Positions 54,093 through 62,207 of a stretch of 64,000 nucleotides of DNA are shown here, one piece after another. Every line of letters begins with the position of its first letter. The first letter of the stretch is position 1. The notes beneath the pieces are model-generated. The model was not told the origin of the DNA and did no database searches. It worked only from the letters and a program-made list of their open reading frames with translations. The DNA is from Thermaurantimonas sp046295455 (GTDB lineage Bacteria; Bacteroidota; Bacteroidia; Flavobacteriales; Schleiferiaceae). The stretch spans positions 186,001-250,000 of the forward strand of contig JBKBNI010000001.1 in the NCBI GenBank assembly GCA_046295455.1. The letters run 5' to 3'. Both the position numbers and the translations under genes were made by a program.

Positions 54093-55639
54093 TTCAGATA
54101 AATTTTGAGCTGCATACCGGATTTGAGGTTTCGGGCGTCCTTGATGTTGTTCCAGGCCATGATGTCTTCGACGCTTACACCTGAGTAGCGCCGGGCGATG
54201 CTGTAGAGCGTATCTCCGGGATTGACGCGGTAATATTCAACCTTGGCAGATGATTTGGAGGGGGAGCTGTTGTTTGGGGACTTGTGGCTGATGGTGGGGA
54301 TCTGTTGGGAGGAGGTTGTGCTGCCGGTGGAGGCTGAGGCAGCAGCGGGCTTACTTCTGTATATGGTGAGTTTTTGATTTGGGTGAATGGTGTTGTTTTT
54401 CAATCTATTCCAAGATCGTATGTCGGACATGGAGACGTTGTACTTCCGTGCGATTGCGCCGAGTGATTCTCCTTTCCTGACGCGGTGAATGATGCGATCT
54501 CCCTGTGATGCAAATGAAGCGTCGCCGGAGGTCTTGAGTTGAAAGGCTGCTTCAGAGAGGTTTTTTGAGTTTTCGCGCAGAAATGCATAGATGGTGTCTT
54601 CATTGGAGACGAAAAGGCCCCACTTCTTGCGGGGAAGAGCAAGGAAATACTGGTCCTGATCGGTAGAGGGTACGATGTACTGCCGGTATTGCGGATTGAG
54701 GAATGTGAGCAAGTCGACGGGCATATCGAGTATAGCCGCCAGATTTCGAAGATCGATGGGCTCTCTGACGACTACCGTGTCCAGGTCATAAAATGTGATG
54801 GCGGGCTCAAGGGGGTATATGCCATGCTCGTGGGCGTAGTGGATCACATAGTTTACAGCGATAAATGCGGGGACATATCCGGCAGTCTCGCGGGGGAGGA
54901 AGGGTCGGAGCTCCCAGTAGTTGGTTTTGCCACCGCTACGGCGGATGGCTTTGGTGACATTGCCGGGGCCGGAGTTGTAGGCTGCCAGGGCGAGGTCCCA
55001 GTCGTTGAACCACTTGTATAGCTGTCGTAGGAAGCGGGCTGCGGCTTCGGTGGCTTTGTAGGGATCATTGCGCTCGTCTACATAGCTTGTGATCTGCAGT
55101 CCCATGAGTTTGCCCGTGGAATAAATAAATTGCCAGAGGCCCTGCGCGCCTGCTACGGAGGTAGCTTTAGGGTTAAGGGCAGATTCCACCATGGCTAAAT
55201 ATTTGATTTCTAATGGAATGTTGTATTTGTCGAATACTTCCTCGAAAATGGGGAAGTACAGCTGAGACAAGCCCATCATGCGGGAGACGAGCTGGTGCTT
55301 GCGGAGATACATTTCGATATATTGACGGACTTCGCGGTTGTAGGTCAAACGGACTGGTGACTGACTGTTGAGCCTTCGGATGCGGTGTTCGAAAAGGCTA
55401 TCGGGTATTTCACTGAAATTCGGGTTATACTCTTTGCCGGTGGGCGAGGGATTGTCATTGGTAAAGAGATTCAGCTTAAAGAGTTCGTCAAGGGCTTTGG
55501 CAAATGGGTCGTCGGTGATGTCGAGCTTGAATATGCCGGAGTCCTGATAGACGACCAGGCTGTCATTTACCTCGGCTTGTGCTAACAGAGCAATTGGAAG
55601 AAGTGCTGAAATCAGGTGGAGCAGAATCCGTTGGGGCAT
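54089..55639 (-). CDS. mltD: Membrane-bound-type lytic transglycosylase with two LysM domains (MltD-like)
   Basis: 516 residues. Signal peptide, then SLT domain with catalytic Glu in LAMVESALNPKATSVAGAQG and LALAAYNSGPGNVTKAI (typical order). The C-terminus carries two LysM repeats: HRVRKGESLGAIARKYNVSM... and YRVNPGDTLYSIARRYSGVS..., separated by a Ser/Thr/Pro-rich linker. It cleaves peptidoglycan glycan strands with 1,6-anhydro products. TTGA overlap with the DUF4837 gene downstream. Confidence 0.93.
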   Translation of the reverse strand: MPQRILLHLISALLPIALLAQAEVNDSLVVYQDSGIFKLDITDDPFAKALDELFKLNLFTNDNPSPTGKEYNPNFSEIPDSLFEHRIRRLNSQSPVRLTYNREVRQYIEMYLRKHQLVSRMMGLSQLYFPIFEEVFDKYNIPLEIKYLAMVESALNPKATSVAGAQGLWQFIYSTGKLMGLQITSYVDERNDPYKATEAAARFLRQLYKWFNDWDLALAAYNSGPGNVTKAIRRSGGKTNYWELRPFLPRETAGYVPAFIAVNYVIHYAHEHGIYPLEPAITFYDLDTVVVREPIDLRNLAAILDMPVDLLTFLNPQYRQYIVPSTDQDQYFLALPRKKWGLFVSNEDTIYAFLRENSKNLSEAAFQLKTSGDASFASQGDRIIHRVRKGESLGAIARKYNVSMSDIRSWNRLKNNTIHPNQKLTIYRSKPAAASASTGSTTSSQQIPTISHKSPNNSSPSKSSAKVEYYRVNPGDTLYSIARRYSGVSVEDIMAWNNIKDARNLKSGMQLKIYLN

Positions 55640-55700
55640 TGTAATGAGTTGATTGCAGATGGAATATGTGCAAATTTAAAGAATGGAACGGATGAGGTCT

Positions 55701-56327
55701 CTAAAAATTGTCTTCCGTAGTATCGGGGGTATGGCGGGGGATGTTTTCGGATTCGATTTGCCTTTGCTGGAGTGTTTCGATGACGAGGTCGTAGATGCCT
55801 GAAAAGAGCTCGGGATACTGGCTGTAGAAGTGATGGGAGCGCTTGTATTGGTCGGGTGAGATTCCGTGCTTTTGGAAGATGAGGGCGTAATAGTCTGCCA
55901 TGGCTACCTCTTCGGCATAGAGAACTTTGTCGCCCATACGCCGGCCTTCGAGCAAGTGGAGGTCGGCCATGAGGGCTGCCATGGTTTCAGGGGGGAGGAC
56001 ATCGGGGGGAATTTCGATGCGGACACAGGAGGTGGTGATGAAAAGCCAAATGCACAGGGCAAAGGGGCCGGCAGGGAGGGTCGTGTGGGGTAATGGAGGG
56101 GATAGGGTGCGCCCTTGCGCTGGCCATGAGGATCGGGCTCTGCGTGAGGTGGATGGAGTGCGCCCGGAGCGAAGCGCAGGGCGGTGCGAAGTCCCGAGCA
56201 TGGCGAGGGACGCAGCACGGAAGCGAAGCGCACCACGGAATACACCGACCCTGATAAGGCGCGCCAGCGACTTCGTCAGGGGCACGCCCAAAAAAAAGAA
56301 AAAAATATTTTTTGAAAAAGTGCTCAT
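55701..56327 (-). CDS. DUF4296-family lipoprotein with an in-frame GC-rich repeat in its N-terminus
   Basis: 208 residues from the ATG at 56327, 18 bp after pyrC, as expected for the operon. The C-terminal ~115 residues (PPDVLPPETMAALMADLHLLEG ... FQKHGISPDQYKRSHHFYSQ) are DUF4296. A lipobox LFITTSC lies at about residue 98, far too deep for a working signal peptide if the whole frame is translated. Residues about 14-74 are the product of a hairpin-rich repeat (56105-56289), Arg/Ser/Pro-rich and foreign to the family. Hence either the lipoprotein is misrouted, a minor downstream start is used, or the insertion inactivates targeting. Confidence 0.7.
   Translation of the reverse strand: MSTFSKNIFFFFLGVPLTKSLARLIRVGVFRGALRFRAASLAMLGTSHRPALRSGRTPSTSRRARSSWPAQGRTLSPPLPHTTLPAGPFALCIWLFITTSCVRIEIPPDVLPPETMAALMADLHLLEGRRMGDKVLYAEEVAMADYYALIFQKHGISPDQYKRSHHFYSQYPELFSGIYDLVIETLQQRQIESENIPRHTPDTTEDNF
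56105..56289 (-). repeat. GC-rich hairpin-containing repeat element inserted in frame
   Basis: About 185 bp, clearly more GC-rich than its flanks, bounded on the coding strand by GGGCGTGCCC and GGGCGCACCC. It contains inverted repeats (CCCTGA ... TCAGGG; GTCCCTCGCCATGCTCGGGAC; GCGCTTCGCTCCGGGCGC) and the repeated motif GCGCTTCGCT. Its length keeps the DUF4296 frame open. I recall similar hairpin elements scattered through other Bacteroidota genomes, but cannot confirm that here. No second copy was seen in the window. Confidence 0.65.
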
Positions 56328-56345
56328 CTGATGTGTCGTGGGTGA

Positions 56346-57698
56346 TCAGTGGCGGGAGAATTCGAGGGATCGAGCGTTTCGAAAGGGGTGAATTTTGCCG
56401 TTTTCAAACATGAGGTTGCCGTTGACAAAGGTGTGTGTGACCCGTGCCTTGAAGTTGACTCCTTCGAAGGGTGACCAGCCGCAGGAATAGAGCAGAGTAT
56501 CGCGGGTGACAGTGTGGGGCATGGCTGGGTGCACGAGTACGAGGTCGGCGTAGTAGCCTTCGCGGATGAAGCCGCGGTCACGGATGCGAAAGAGGATGGC
56601 GGGGTTGTGGCACATCTTCTCCACGACGCGTTCGAGGGTTATTTTGCCTTTTTTGACGAATTCCATCATGGCGATCAGGCTGTGCTGGACAAGTGGGCCT
56701 CCGGAGGGGGCTTCGGCGTATGGGCGGGTCTTCTCTTCGATGGTATGAGGAGCATGGTCGGTGGCGATGATGTCGATGCGGTCTTCGAGGAGGGCTTTCC
56801 AGATGGCGTCGCGGTTGGTGGCTGACTTGATGGCGGGGTTCCACTTGATTAAATTTCCCTTGTGGGGGTAGTCTTCATCGGAAAACCACAGGTGGTGGAT
56901 GCATGCTTCGGCGGTGATCTGCTTTCTGGCCAGGGGTAGAGTGTTTTCAAACATCATGGCTTCGGCGCCGGTGCTGATGTGGTAGACGTGCAGGCGTGCG
57001 TGGTGCTTTCTGGCAAGGGCAATGGCCTGGGTGGTGGATAGGATGCAGGCTTCTTCGGAGCGGATCAGGGCATGGTGCCGGGCGGTGAGTTTTTCTGTGC
57101 CGCCGGCTTCGGAGGCGTATTTTTCGAAGTTCCGGCGGATGGTCTGCTCGTCTTCGCAGTGGGTGATCACCAGCAGTGGGCTTTCGCGGAAGATGGCTTC
57201 GAGAGATTCGGGATTGTCGACCAGCATATTACCGGTGCTGGAGCCCATGAAGACTTTGATGCCGGCTGCGCGGGAGGTGTGTGCTTTTTTGATCTCTTCG
57301 ATGTTGTCATTGGTTGCTCCGAGGTTAAATCCGAAATTGACCCAGCTGGTGCGTCCGGCTATGGCGTATTTGGCATGGAGGGCATCAATGGTGGTGGTGG
57401 GTGGATTGGTATTGGGCTGCTCGATGTAAGAGGTGATGCCGCCTGCCAGGGCTGCACGGCTCTCGGAGTAGATGGTACCCTTGTGGGTGAGTCCAGGCTC
57501 GCGGAAGTGTACCTGGTCATCGATTACGCCGGGCAGCAGAAACTTGCCCATGGCGTCGATGATTTTAGTGTTTGAATTGGGCGGGGTGATGACCTTGTCG
57601 ATCCGGGAGATGCGCTCCTCTGCAATCAGCAGGTCTGACTCTAAGGTGGTTCCTTCGTTTACAATGCGGGCGTTTTTGATTAGGATCGTTTTGGCCAT
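56346..57698 (-). CDS. pyrC: Dihydroorotase (class I type)
   Basis: 450 residues, usual length. LPGVIDDQVHFREPGLTHKG corresponds to the metal-binding DxHxH motif, with Gln for the first His; GIKVFMGSSTGNM (carboxylated Lys), ITHCEDE, HISTGAE and IIATDHAPHT (catalytic Asp) are all present. It closes carbamoyl-aspartate to dihydroorotate in pyrimidine synthesis. I believe the Gln is a known trait of Bacteroidota members rather than a defect. Second gene of the operon, 7 bp after the mannosyltransferase. Confidence 0.93.
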   Translation of the reverse strand: MAKTILIKNARIVNEGTTLESDLLIAEERISRIDKVITPPNSNTKIIDAMGKFLLPGVIDDQVHFREPGLTHKGTIYSESRAALAGGITSYIEQPNTNPPTTTIDALHAKYAIAGRTSWVNFGFNLGATNDNIEEIKKAHTSRAAGIKVFMGSSTGNMLVDNPESLEAIFRESPLLVITHCEDEQTIRRNFEKYASEAGGTEKLTARHHALIRSEEACILSTTQAIALARKHHARLHVYHISTGAEAMMFENTLPLARKQITAEACIHHLWFSDEDYPHKGNLIKWNPAIKSATNRDAIWKALLEDRIDIIATDHAPHTIEEKTRPYAEAPSGGPLVQHSLIAMMEFVKKGKITLERVVEKMCHNPAILFRIRDRGFIREGYYADLVLVHPAMPHTVTRDTLLYSCGWSPFEGVNFKARVTHTFVNGNLMFENGKIHPFRNARSLEFSRH

Positions 57699-57705
57699 GA
57701 GGGTA

Positions 57706-58437
57706 TCAAAAGGGTTTGAAAATGCTTCTGAGTTTTAATTTGATCACGCCGAAGATGGCCTCTTTGATAATGCCTTTTGACATTTTGGAGGTGCCGGTGC
57801 TTCTGTCGGTGAAAATTACCGGAATTTCGCGAATGGTAAATCCTTTTTTCCACGCAATGTACTTCATTTCTATCTGAAAGGCATATCCTATGAAGCGAAC
57901 GCGATCGAGGTTGATGGACTCAAGTACCCTGCGGGCATAGCATTTGAAACCAGCCGTGGCATCGTGTACGGGGAGTCCTGTGATGAAGCGCACATACCGG
58001 GAGGCGAAATAGGAGAGCACAACGCGCGACATCGGCCAGTTGATGACATTGACCCCTCTGACATAACGCGATCCGATGGCTAAGTCTGCGCCTCCGTCCT
58101 TACAGGCTTCAAAAAGGCGGATTAAATCCGCGGGATTGTGGGAGAAGTCGGCATCCATCTCGAAGATGTAATCGTACCTGTGTCGGAGTGCAAATTTGAA
58201 CCCTGCGATGTAGGCTGTGCCGAGTCCTTGCTTCGCGCTTCGCTCTATGAGGTGAATTCTGCCGGGATATTCGCTTTGAACCTTCCTGACAAGGTCTGCA
58301 GTGCCATCGGGTGAGCCGTCATCGACGATGAGTACGTCGTAGGGGACGGACAGATTCATGATGGCGTGAAGGAGCGCCTGGATGTTTTCGGCCTCCTGAT
58401 AGGTGGGTATAATGACTAACTTTCGCTCTGAAATCAC
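57706..58437 (-). CDS. Polyprenol-phosphate mannosyltransferase-like GT2 (DPM1/Ppm1 type)
   Basis: 243 residues from a GTG at 58437. The open frame extends to 58551, but this adds sequence foreign to the family and crosses the divergent M16 gene start. VIIPTYQEAENI starts the fold; LIVDDGSPDGT, EMDADFSHNP (DxD), GSRYVRGVNVINW, GFKCYARRVLESI and FTDRSTGTSKMS are typical. It transfers mannose or another hexose from a nucleotide sugar to polyprenyl phosphate, which can feed ArnT/PMT enzymes such as the first gene in the window. First gene of the operon. Confidence 0.9.
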   Translation of the reverse strand: MISERKLVIIPTYQEAENIQALLHAIMNLSVPYDVLIVDDGSPDGTADLVRKVQSEYPGRIHLIERSAKQGLGTAYIAGFKFALRHRYDYIFEMDADFSHNPADLIRLFEACKDGGADLAIGSRYVRGVNVINWPMSRVVLSYFASRYVRFITGLPVHDATAGFKCYARRVLESINLDRVRFIGYAFQIEMKYIAWKKGFTIREIPVIFTDRSTGTSKMSKGIIKEAIFGVIKLKLRSIFKPF

Positions 58438-58569
58438 TGGTAAAAAACAGCGGCAAAGGTAAGAGGGGGTAAACTTTTTAAGCCGATGTCCCCTGTATTG
58501 TAGATGAAATAATGGTAGAAGCGGACAGAATGTATTACTTTGCGCATTCAATCAACTTGCCAACTTGTG

Positions 58570-59889
58570 ATGAAAACGATTTCACAGCTAATTATTTTCG
58601 GTTTTATGACGCACTACTCTATGGGTCAGACGGCTATAGATATCCGTAAGGTGGACCTAAGCAACGGTCTTCGGGTCGTAATGCACCGCGACAATACCAT
58701 GCCCATCGTGGCTGTAGGTGTACTGTATAAAGTCGGTTCAAAAAACGAATTGCCCGGCCGCTCGGGATTTGCACACTTCTTTGAGCACCTGATGTTTGAG
58801 GGCAGCGAGCACATCGCCCGGGGAGAGTTTATGAAATTGATTCAGGCCTCAGGGGGTGTCAACAATGCCTATACGACACATGACAAGACGTATTACTTCG
58901 AAGTGCTTCCAAGCAATCAGCTGGAGATGGCGCTCTGGATGGAAAGCGAGCGCATGCTCCACGCCAAAATTGATACGGTGGGCGTAGAGACCCAGCGAGA
59001 AGTGGTGAAGGAAGAGAAGCGACTTCGCATCGACAATCAGCCGTATATGTCGTTTCAGGAAAATCTGTTTAAACGGGCATACAAGGTGCATCCCTACAAG
59101 AGCGTGCCCATCGGGACAATGGAAGACTTAAATGCTGCCCAATTGGATGAGTTTTACGATTTCTACCGGACGTTTTATGTACCTGAGAATGCCGTACTGG
59201 TCGTAGCCGGTGATATCGATTACGAGGCTGCCGAACGCCTGGCCAGGAGATATTTCGAAGACATTCCTCGTGGTGGAAATGAGATTCTCCGCCCGAATGT
59301 GGTCGAGCCTCCGATCGAGCGCGAAATCATCGACACCATCTATGACAATATCCAGCTGCCGGCAGTGTTTGTGTCTTACCGCATGCCTCCAAAAAATACG
59401 GATGATGCGCTGGCCCTGAGCCTTTTGAGCCGACTGCTCAGCACAGGAAACAGCTCGAGGCTGCGAAAAGCATTGGTAGATGAGCAGAAAATTGCTCTTG
59501 AGGTGATCGCATTTCCCTATGATCTGGAGGATGGCGGATTGTTTATCACCCTTGCTCTGGCCAATTTTGGAAAGGATCCCAAAGATATCCTGGCAAGTAT
59601 GCATCAGGAGATCGAGCGCACGCGCAAGGAGCGAATTTCAGACCGCGAATTTCAAAAACTTCTCAATCAGTTTGAAAACCAGCAAATCAGCCAGATGGGA
59701 AGTATGCAAGGCATCGCCGACCTGCTGGCAGAGTACGAGGTCTTCTACGGAGATGCCAACCTGATCAACACCATCGGTCAGAAGGTGTCGAAGCTCACCC
59801 CGGATGACCTGCTGCGCGTAGCCAAAGACTACCTCGACCCGAGCAGGAGAATCGTCTTATATTATTTGCCAAAAACTTCACAACCCTAA
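58570..59889 (+). CDS. M16-family zinc metallopeptidase (active subunit)
   Basis: 439 residues from the ATG at 58570, which provides the signal peptide (MKTISQLIIFGFMTHYSMG-Q). The inverted zinc motif is HFFEH (His69, Glu72, His73), with a later Glu, in the sequence GFAHFFEHLMFEGSEH. The second half is the inactive-like M16_C domain. It cleaves peptides in the periplasm, probably together with the next gene's product. 6 bp gap to that gene. Confidence 0.93.
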   Translation: MKTISQLIIFGFMTHYSMGQTAIDIRKVDLSNGLRVVMHRDNTMPIVAVGVLYKVGSKNELPGRSGFAHFFEHLMFEGSEHIARGEFMKLIQASGGVNNAYTTHDKTYYFEVLPSNQLEMALWMESERMLHAKIDTVGVETQREVVKEEKRLRIDNQPYMSFQENLFKRAYKVHPYKSVPIGTMEDLNAAQLDEFYDFYRTFYVPENAVLVVAGDIDYEAAERLARRYFEDIPRGGNEILRPNVVEPPIEREIIDTIYDNIQLPAVFVSYRMPPKNTDDALALSLLSRLLSTGNSSRLRKALVDEQKIALEVIAFPYDLEDGGLFITLALANFGKDPKDILASMHQEIERTRKERISDREFQKLLNQFENQQISQMGSMQGIADLLAEYEVFYGDANLINTIGQKVSKLTPDDLLRVAKDYLDPSRRIVLYYLPKTSQP

Positions 59890-59895
59890 ATCCAA

Positions 59896-61974
59896 ATGAA
59901 AACTTTCTTAACAGCTTTTACATCGCTTATGATAATGCAAATGATCACTGCCCAATCGATTGATAGAAGTATCAGACCTGAACCAGGACCTGCCCGCGAA
60001 ATTCAACTCGGAGAGTACAAGACCTTCACACTAAAAAATGGCCTGAAAGTCATTGTGGTAGAAAACAGAAAACTGCCAAGACTCAGCCTCAATCTGGTGC
60101 TTAACTACGATCCGGTGTCTGAGGGGGAGCTTGCCGGGCTTGGAAACATCACCGGTGAGCTGATCAAAAATGGTTCGAAATCGCTCCCCAAAGACGCCTT
60201 TAACGAAGAAGTGGATTTCATCGGAGCTTCGCTGTCTACCTATGCGACCGGAGGATTTATTTCCGGGCTGAGCCGTACGGGAGAAAAACTTTTCCAACTT
60301 TTATCAGAAGTAGTTATCCAGCCAGCTATGGATAAAGACGACTTTGAGCGCATCAAGCTCAATACCCTCTCCGGCCTGCAGTCGGTGGTGGACAATCCCT
60401 CGTCCATTCGCACAAATGTGACCAATGTGGCCTTATTTGGTAGGAATCACCCGTATGGGGAGGTAGAGACAGAAGAATCTGTCAATAAAATCACCCTGGA
60501 GGATTGCATCCGGTTTCACCAGACGTATTTCCGGCCTAACGTTGGCATTCTGGCCATTGTAGGCGACATATCAATGAAAGATGCCCGCAAGCTGGCCAAT
60601 AAATACTTTGGAAAATGGAAACGCGGCACTGTACCCTCCGCCAAATACCCCTTTCCGGAGAAGCCACAGGCGCCGGTGGTCAGCTTCAGCAACCGCAATG
60701 CCTCCGTACAATCGGCCATCCATGTAGGTAATGTCATCGACCTGCCTCCTGGTCATCCCGATGCCATAAAACTTCGAGTGGCCAATCAGATCCTTGGAGG
60801 GAATGAAGGTCGCCTCTTTCTCAACCTTCGCGAAACCCGGGGCTACACTTACGGGGCATATTCACGCTACAACACTGACCGGCTGGTGGGTAGTTTCTAC
60901 GCCTCGGCAGAGGTGCGCAATGAGGTGACCGACAGTGCCATCACCGAGATGATCCGCGAAATCCGCCGAATGAGAGACGAATTGGTCACCTCCGACGAGC
61001 TCGACTTGGCAAAAAAATTTATCTCCGGCACCTTCGGACTATCGTTGGAAAATCCGCAGACCATTTCGAGGTTTGCCATTGATATAGAGCGGTATAACCT
61101 TCCTAAAGACTACTACAAAAACTACCTCAAAGCCCTCAATGCCGTGACTGCCGAAGATGTGCGCACCGTGGCGCGCAAGTATTTCGATGCAGACAGAATG
61201 CACATCATCGTCGTAGGCAAAGCATCGGAAGTAGCCCCGAAGCTCAGCTCTTTTGGTCCGATCAGGTATTACGATGCCTTTGGCCGGGAAGTAAAACAAA
61301 CTCCGTCCGTAGCAGTAGCCGACCTTACGGCCGAGGAGATCATCCGCCGATATATCGGTGCCTTGGGCGATGAGGAGGCAATTAGCAGGATACAGGATAT
61401 TGTGACTGAGTACAATGCTGAGATCAAGGGCATGCCCTTCAAGGCACAGGTCATCATCAAGAAGCGACTGGGTGATCCCTCCATGATGAGCAATGAAATC
61501 ATAGCCGAAGGTATGGGAGTACTTCAAAAGACGACCTTCGATGGTAAACGCGCCCGTACTACATCGATGATGGGCGATTCGGACATTCCGGAAGACCAAC
61601 TTGATGAAATGCGTATGCAAGCCATGCTCATCAGTGAAGCCGAATACCTCAAACCTGGGTACGCCCTCAAACTCAACGGGGTAGAAAACGTTGGCGACCG
61701 GCCGGCGTATGTGATCGAAGTAAAAGATAAAAACGGAAAGATAACGCTCGACTACTTCGATACCGAAACCTTTTTGAAGGTAAAACAAGAATACACCATG
61801 CAAACCCCCCAGGGAAACCTTAACATATTTGCCGAAATGAGTGATTACAGGGATGTGAATGGATTTAAAATCCCCGGGAGGATCCGTCAGGGGCAAGGCT
61901 CGCAGACCATCACACTCACCTTCGTAGCAGCCAGATTCAATACCGGTCTGAAAGCCGAAGATTTTAAGCTGTAG
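59896..61974 (+). CDS. M16-family protein, inactive subunit, with a C-terminal extension
   Basis: 692 residues with signal peptide (MKTFLTAFTSLMIMQMITA-Q). The zinc motif is missing (GLGNITGELI at the equivalent place), while the Arg/Tyr substrate-binding pair RETRGYTYGAYS is kept, as in the beta subunits of heterodimeric M16 enzymes. The last ~220 residues (AEEIIRRYIGALGDEEAIS ... GFKIPGRIRQGQG) are a separate domain resembling LolA/outer-membrane-lipoprotein-sorting folds, which is not part of the minimal subunit. It likely forms a complex with the preceding peptidase. Confidence 0.88.
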   Translation: MKTFLTAFTSLMIMQMITAQSIDRSIRPEPGPAREIQLGEYKTFTLKNGLKVIVVENRKLPRLSLNLVLNYDPVSEGELAGLGNITGELIKNGSKSLPKDAFNEEVDFIGASLSTYATGGFISGLSRTGEKLFQLLSEVVIQPAMDKDDFERIKLNTLSGLQSVVDNPSSIRTNVTNVALFGRNHPYGEVETEESVNKITLEDCIRFHQTYFRPNVGILAIVGDISMKDARKLANKYFGKWKRGTVPSAKYPFPEKPQAPVVSFSNRNASVQSAIHVGNVIDLPPGHPDAIKLRVANQILGGNEGRLFLNLRETRGYTYGAYSRYNTDRLVGSFYASAEVRNEVTDSAITEMIREIRRMRDELVTSDELDLAKKFISGTFGLSLENPQTISRFAIDIERYNLPKDYYKNYLKALNAVTAEDVRTVARKYFDADRMHIIVVGKASEVAPKLSSFGPIRYYDAFGREVKQTPSVAVADLTAEEIIRRYIGALGDEEAISRIQDIVTEYNAEIKGMPFKAQVIIKKRLGDPSMMSNEIIAEGMGVLQKTTFDGKRARTTSMMGDSDIPEDQLDEMRMQAMLISEAEYLKPGYALKLNGVENVGDRPAYVIEVKDKNGKITLDYFDTETFLKVKQEYTMQTPQGNLNIFAEMSDYRDVNGFKIPGRIRQGQGSQTITLTFVAARFNTGLKAEDFKL

Positions 61975-61997
61975 ATATATCTACCCGAAATAGGACC

Positions 61998-62028
61998 ACC
62001 ACCTGCCCTACAGAAGCAGGTGGTTTTT
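61998..62028 (+). terminator. Terminator of the M16 peptidase pair
   Basis: 9-bp stem ACCACCTGC/GCAGGTGGT with a 9-nt loop and a T run, 23 bp after the stop codon. Confidence 0.88.
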
Positions 62029-62207
62029 ATTTGTTCGCAATGATCATAAATAATCATCCTTAATATGTGAAATGCAATTTACATGCAGGACAGAAATGCA
62101 GGCTTTTGGATGAGGTTTGTCTCTGGCAGGCAGGTATGGTGGATTTTTATCAATCGAATGGATTACCGGGCACATAGGAAGTTGAAAAATAGGCGGTGGT
62201 TGCCTTG

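Noticed and set aside
56346..57698. Dihydroorotase inactivated by Gln in the metal motif
   Set aside because: The remaining metal and catalytic residues are intact and I believe the Gln is common in Bacteroidota members, so loss of function is not supported.
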